Source: a virus
DNA length: 64,000 nucleotides
IMG/VR virus record: IMGVR_UViG_3300032288_004617
Location: 1 to 64,000 of that record
Direction: 5' to 3' (one strand)
Made by a program: the position numbers and the translations under genes. Below, in pieces: positions 60,619 to 64,000 of this stretch. The notes under the pieces are model-generated. The model was not told the origin of the DNA, ran no database searches, and worked only from the letters and a program-made list of their open reading frames with translations. Each line of letters begins with the position of its first letter. Position 1 is the stretch's first letter.

Positions 60619-62313
60619 TTAACCTCTTCCTTTTTCTTGTAACTCAATAGTTACGTATCTTGTAGTATCTAATACTAAAGCAGAAGATTGAGAAGTTGCC
60701 CAGAATGTTCTACCCATTTGTTTGATAGAAGAAGCAACGTTTTCAAATTGATCTTTATTAGCTGTACGTCCTTGCTCGTATCCGTATGTTACGTGAGGTT
60801 GCCCTTCAGGTTTAACATAGTAGATATTAGCTTGTTGTGAACCACCTTCAACCAATTTAGCGTTTTTCACTTTGCTAGTTACATTAGAGTATTCTGGACT
60901 AGTAACATCCCAAATAACTAATGAGTTAGATGTGTGTGCAAAACCTTCTGAATAGAATCCTGAAGAGAATCTGTCTGTGCTTGGCATATAATCTAAAGAG
61001 TCATCGTGCTCAACTGTAACTTTTCCAACTCCTGGGAATTGTACTTCTGTAATTGCTACTGCAGCTAAAGATAAGTTATTCAATGATCCTGAGAATACTT
61101 TTGATGGTAATTGTCCATCAGTACCGATTAAACCTGCTGGTAAACCATTCAATTGGCTAATAGCGTGTTCACGGAATAATTGTAACATATTTTGGTAAGC
61201 TAACCAACCTGCTTTAAATTTAACAGAACGTTGTCCTACTGGAATATCAGAATTTTGGTAGATGTAAGAAACTGCTTCATAAATATGATCTAAAGTGATA
61301 CCACCTTGTCTTGCATATTTAATCAATTTACCTCTACGGATTTGATGCCATACACCCTCATTTACACGCTTAACTCCATTAGCAGTATTAACTGTTGCAG
61401 CTTTAGCGAATAAAAGCTCGTTTGCTTCCATTTGAGATAATTCCATCAATGCTAAGTATTCTAATGTAGAACCAATCATCATTGGATTTAAAGTACCATT
61501 AGGATTTTTCTTAGCTACGAACATACCGTTTTTACCACCCATTGCTTCTAACTGAGCATTGATTTTATCAGATACACCGTTAGCAAATCCTGTAAGACCT
61601 GGAGACTTCATTCTAGCAGCTTTACCTGTAACGAAAGTCTCAATTCCTCTTGGATCAGATAATAAGAACTCATTAGTAATTGTTCCTGTAGGATCTTTAA
61701 CTAAAGATAAAGTTGAGAATGCAGTGTCGAATTCAGCAATTTTGTTAGTCAACTTAATCCACTCTCTACCAGCTCTTAAATACTCTTTAGGGAAATATTT
61801 AGATTTGTCATTAGTTTGCATTGTAACATAGTGCTTGAAGTTTTCTCCAACTTGCTCTACATCATGTTCTGCAGAAACCATAACTTGTTCTCCATAAACA
61901 GGATCGTAAGTTAAAATATCTCCTTTAGTAAACTCTTGGTTTAATACTAAAACAAAAATACCATTGTCAATACCTGGGAAGTCATACTCAGCTGAAGTAT
62001 CTTCTGCAGTATAACATTTAACCTCTGAACGGTCAACTGGTAAATCATAAGTGATTGATTGTCCTTCAGCAACCTCTAATACTGCAGCTTGAGAGAATAA
62101 ATCTTTCAAGAATGGCATAGATTTTTTGTGAGATGTTGCAAATAAGTTAATCAAACCTAAATGTTTTTTGTGTGAATTATTATCATCCATTAAGTATGTA
62201 GAAACCTTTGCAGAGTCCATCCAACCTAAAGTCTTTAATTCTTTCACGTTTGTAAATCCAACAACGTAATCACCGTTGATAGACTCATGTAAATCGAATC
62301 TGTTTTGAGACAT
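60619..62313 (-). CDS. Major capsid protein (crAss-like, HK97-fold)
   Basis: 564-residue protein forming the icosahedral shell. The central part around residues 315-375, with EGVWHQIRRGKLIKYARQGG, LDHIYEAVSYIYQ and IPVGQRSVKFKAGWLAYQ, is the signature stretch of crAss-like major capsid proteins. An N-terminal region (LFSQAAVLEVAEGQSITYD) and a C-terminal beta region (FSSGFYSEGFAHTSNSLVIW) complete the fold. Length is slightly above that typical of crAss-like capsids. It follows the scaffold-like gene by 26 bases with no separate promoter and is followed by a hairpin, so scaffold and capsid genes probably form one unit. Confidence 0.9.
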   Translation of the reverse strand: MSQNRFDLHESINGDYVVGFTNVKELKTLGWMDSAKVSTYLMDDNNSHKKHLGLINLFATSHKKSMPFLKDLFSQAAVLEVAEGQSITYDLPVDRSEVKCYTAEDTSAEYDFPGIDNGIFVLVLNQEFTKGDILTYDPVYGEQVMVSAEHDVEQVGENFKHYVTMQTNDKSKYFPKEYLRAGREWIKLTNKIAEFDTAFSTLSLVKDPTGTITNEFLLSDPRGIETFVTGKAARMKSPGLTGFANGVSDKINAQLEAMGGKNGMFVAKKNPNGTLNPMMIGSTLEYLALMELSQMEANELLFAKAATVNTANGVKRVNEGVWHQIRRGKLIKYARQGGITLDHIYEAVSYIYQNSDIPVGQRSVKFKAGWLAYQNMLQLFREHAISQLNGLPAGLIGTDGQLPSKVFSGSLNNLSLAAVAITEVQFPGVGKVTVEHDDSLDYMPSTDRFSSGFYSEGFAHTSNSLVIWDVTSPEYSNVTSKVKNAKLVEGGSQQANIYYVKPEGQPHVTYGYEQGRTANKDQFENVASSIKQMGRTFWATSQSSALVLDTTRYVTIELQEKGRG

Positions 62314-62339
62314 ATTTATTTATATTAATTTATTAGTTA

Positions 62340-63506
62340 CTATTTTAAATCTTCAAGCCTTACAGCTTTATTTGTATTAACCGGTGCAGAAAGGCTAGAT
62401 GCAGAATCAGTTCTTCTGATAATCTTTAGCTTTCTTGCTCCTTCTAATTGTTTTTCAACCACTGCTTTCTTTGTTACTTGTTTGATAAACTCTTCTTTAT
62501 CAGTCATAAACAACATCAGCTCGGCAGCTTTTTCAGGGTTCAATCTCATCTCATTGTAGACGATATCCATCTCGTACTTACCTTCCTTATTAGCTTTAGT
62601 TGCAAAATCTACTAACTTTGTTTTAGCTTTATCATTTAACTCAAAAACATTCCCAAGAGTAGTTTTAATATCAGTTTTATACTTTTTAAATAACTCTTCT
62701 CGTTCTTTTTTATCCTGTTCTGATTTCAAAACTTCTGCTTTAACCTTTGCATCAATAGCTGTTCTCAACGATGCATCAGCTTCTTCAGCCATCTCTGCTA
62801 AAATTCCTTCAGACTCATAAGACTTTATCAATCTATTTATATCAGCTTCAGTCTGTCCTGCAGCTTGATTTCTTAAAAAGATAACTGTCTTTTGATCCTC
62901 TACACTTTCCAGATCTAATCCTTCTAAAGGATCAGAGAATTTCTGTTTAATGTCAAGTAAATCTTTTAAAGATCCTCCGTTATTCTCAACTTCAATTAAA
63001 TTCTTAGTAAATTCAGAAACACCATCTAATGAAATTTTATTCTTAGTAGCTGATTCTTGAATCTCATCAATCTTTGATTGAAATATTGACTTAAAAGTTT
63101 CTTCATCAAATTCAATATCATCAATTGAAACCTCCTGCTCTACTCCGTCAACCTCTTGTATGATTGATCCGATCTCATCACCCCATAAACTTTTTAAAGT
63201 GTTACGGTAGATTTTAGAGCTTTCAGGTTCAATTTCTGTATTTTCAACTTTTGTTTCAAAGTCTAAAATTGAATCATTTTCAGATTTTTCTTCATTTAAA
63301 GTTGGTTTCTCTTCAGTTGTAGAACTAATGTTCTCTGATTTGTCAACATCTCCAAAATCAAAACCTGGTAATAATGGCTCTTCATTTTTTAAACTGTCTG
63401 AAATAACCTTTGTTACTTCTTCAGCAGACTCTGTTTTTGTAATTGGTGCATTGTTCTCAAGTAAATCTTGTAAAGATACTACACCTGCACTTCCTTCATT
63501 TTGCAT
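62340..63506 (-). CDS. Scaffold-like protein, 388 aa
   Basis: Very acidic, helical protein: Glu/Ser-rich first 100 residues, then a globular part (KIYRNTLKSLWGDEIGSII) and long charged coiled coils, with a basic, possibly capsid-binding C-terminus (GARKLKIIRRTDSAS). Composition and place between portal and major capsid genes fit a capsid assembly scaffold. The ATG at 63506 lies one base after a perfect promoter box, which would make the mRNA leaderless or nearly so; no other in-frame start is close. Confidence 0.78.
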   Translation of the reverse strand: MQNEGSAGVVSLQDLLENNAPITKTESAEEVTKVISDSLKNEEPLLPGFDFGDVDKSENISSTTEEKPTLNEEKSENDSILDFETKVENTEIEPESSKIYRNTLKSLWGDEIGSIIQEVDGVEQEVSIDDIEFDEETFKSIFQSKIDEIQESATKNKISLDGVSEFTKNLIEVENNGGSLKDLLDIKQKFSDPLEGLDLESVEDQKTVIFLRNQAAGQTEADINRLIKSYESEGILAEMAEEADASLRTAIDAKVKAEVLKSEQDKKEREELFKKYKTDIKTTLGNVFELNDKAKTKLVDFATKANKEGKYEMDIVYNEMRLNPEKAAELMLFMTDKEEFIKQVTKKAVVEKQLEGARKLKIIRRTDSASSLSAPVNTNKAVRLEDLK

Positions 63507-63507
63507 A

Positions 63508-63539
63508 CAAATTTATTTTTTGGTTTTTATTTTAACAAA
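63508..63539 (-). promoter_or_regulatory. Promoter, TTTG-N20-TAAATTTG, next to ATG
   Basis: TTTG (63539-63536), 20 bases, TAAATTTG (63515-63508) on the minus strand. ATG 63506 follows one base later. It would drive the scaffold and capsid genes. The intergenic region (63507-63593) also has a weak AT-only hairpin. Confidence 0.65.
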
Positions 63540-63593
63540 TTGATATTCAATTCATACAACTATTTTCATAATTATAAGAAAATATACAATATT

Positions 63594-64000
63594 CTAATTT
63601 TTATTAATTGCTGCTATATACTCACCACTTTGGCGAGTTTTAGATTTCTCTTCTAATGCTCTAGCTTTTAATTCTAAGTCCTTAAGTTTCAATTCTCTAG
63701 CATCATTCATTTGCTGTTCTCTTAACTTAAAATTATTAGCATCACTTTCCATTCTATGATTTAATTCTAGATTTTTTATAGATTGATTAGCTTGTTCACT
63801 GATATATTCCATACTATTTGGATCTGTTTTCATATCAGCAGCTCTACCCATTGCTTGTATCTTTTCTTGCTCTAATCTAGATTCTCTATCTTTTTGTTTA
63901 GACATTTCTTGTCTCTCCCACTCTTTTTGATTATTTTGATCAATCATTTGTTGCTGTTGTGCAGCTTGTTGTGATTGTGAATCTTGTGCTTGTTGTTGTT
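63594..64000 (-). CDS. Portal protein, C-terminal fragment
   Basis: The frame runs open to the end of the window, so only the C-terminal ~135 residues are present; an internal ATG at 63947 is probably not the start. The fragment begins with a Gln-rich run (QQQAQDSQSQQAAQQQQ) followed by charged helices (KDRESRLEQEKIQAMGRA; RELKLKDLELKARALEEKS). Portal proteins of crAss-like phages end in such a Gln-rich, coiled-coil extension, and the gene lies directly before the scaffold and capsid genes. The fold itself lies outside the window. Confidence 0.7.
   Translation of the reverse strand, partial: QQQAQDSQSQQAAQQQQMIDQNNQKEWERQEMSKQKDRESRLEQEKIQAMGRAADMKTDPNSMEYISEQANQSIKNLELNHRMESDANNFKLREQQMNDARELKLKDLELKARALEEKSKTRQSGEYIAAINKN

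Noticed and set aside
63561-63584. AT-only hairpin TATTTTC/GAAAATA between portal and scaffold genes
   Set aside because: Seven A/T-rich pairs with a 10-base loop and no T-run on the minus strand; such hairpins occur by chance in this base composition.

Overview
The window is part of a crAss-like phage genome (order Crassvirales; podovirus-type tailed phage of Bacteroidota). The main grounds are: a major capsid protein of crAss type preceded by a scaffold-like gene and a Gln-rich portal C-terminus; an IHF-like protein next to P22 gp4-like tail-tube and tail-stabilisation (muzzle) proteins; and a run of giant virion 'cargo' proteins. The DNA is strongly AT-rich. Promoter-like sites match the Bacteroidota pattern TTTG-N19/20-TAnnTTTG, which suggests a Bacteroidota host, plausibly a flavobacterium. 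The long frames are intact under the standard genetic code. I saw no tRNA, CRISPR array, insertion sequence or integrase, and there is no gene-free stretch longer than about 200 bases.

Layout, following transcription leftwards on the minus strand. 64.0-58.9 kb is the head module: portal C-terminus, scaffold, major capsid protein, two conserved head/connector proteins. 58.8-42.2 kb holds a large structural protein, then adhesins: two paralogous 520-residue fibres, two paralogous beta-helix proteins, a 1737-residue fibre with a duplicated beta-helix, and small unknowns. 42.1-39.2 kb is a lysis cassette: holin-like protein, patatin-like phospholipase, two-helix membrane protein, unimolecular spanin candidate, YkuD-like peptidoglycan enzyme. 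39.1-35.5 kb holds small Cys-containing proteins and short fibres sharing an N-terminal anchor. 35.3-26.0 kb is the tail module: ring/connector protein, IHF-like protein, tail tube, muzzle. 26.0-1.3 kb encodes a tail lysozyme, Gly-Gly-motif proteins, very basic Lys-rich proteins and four large internal/ejected proteins. At the left edge the strand switches: a convergent SF2 helicase on the plus strand, truncated by the window, marks the border with the replication module. A two-way terminator separates the two.

The least expected features are these. (1) A 62-codon basic gene lies in another frame inside the 1953-residue virion protein, in a sharply GC-rich island. (2) A family of near-identical promoters precedes most late transcription units, five of them exactly TTTG-N20-TAAATTTG; some sit so close to the ATG that the mRNA would be leaderless. 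(3) Terminator-promoter cassettes are duplicated between fibre genes. (4) A patatin-like lipase sits in the lysis cassette. (5) Anchor and adhesion modules are shared between adjacent virion proteins. I did not recognise the virion RNA polymerase known from crAss-like phages; it may lie outside the window or be too divergent to see by eye.
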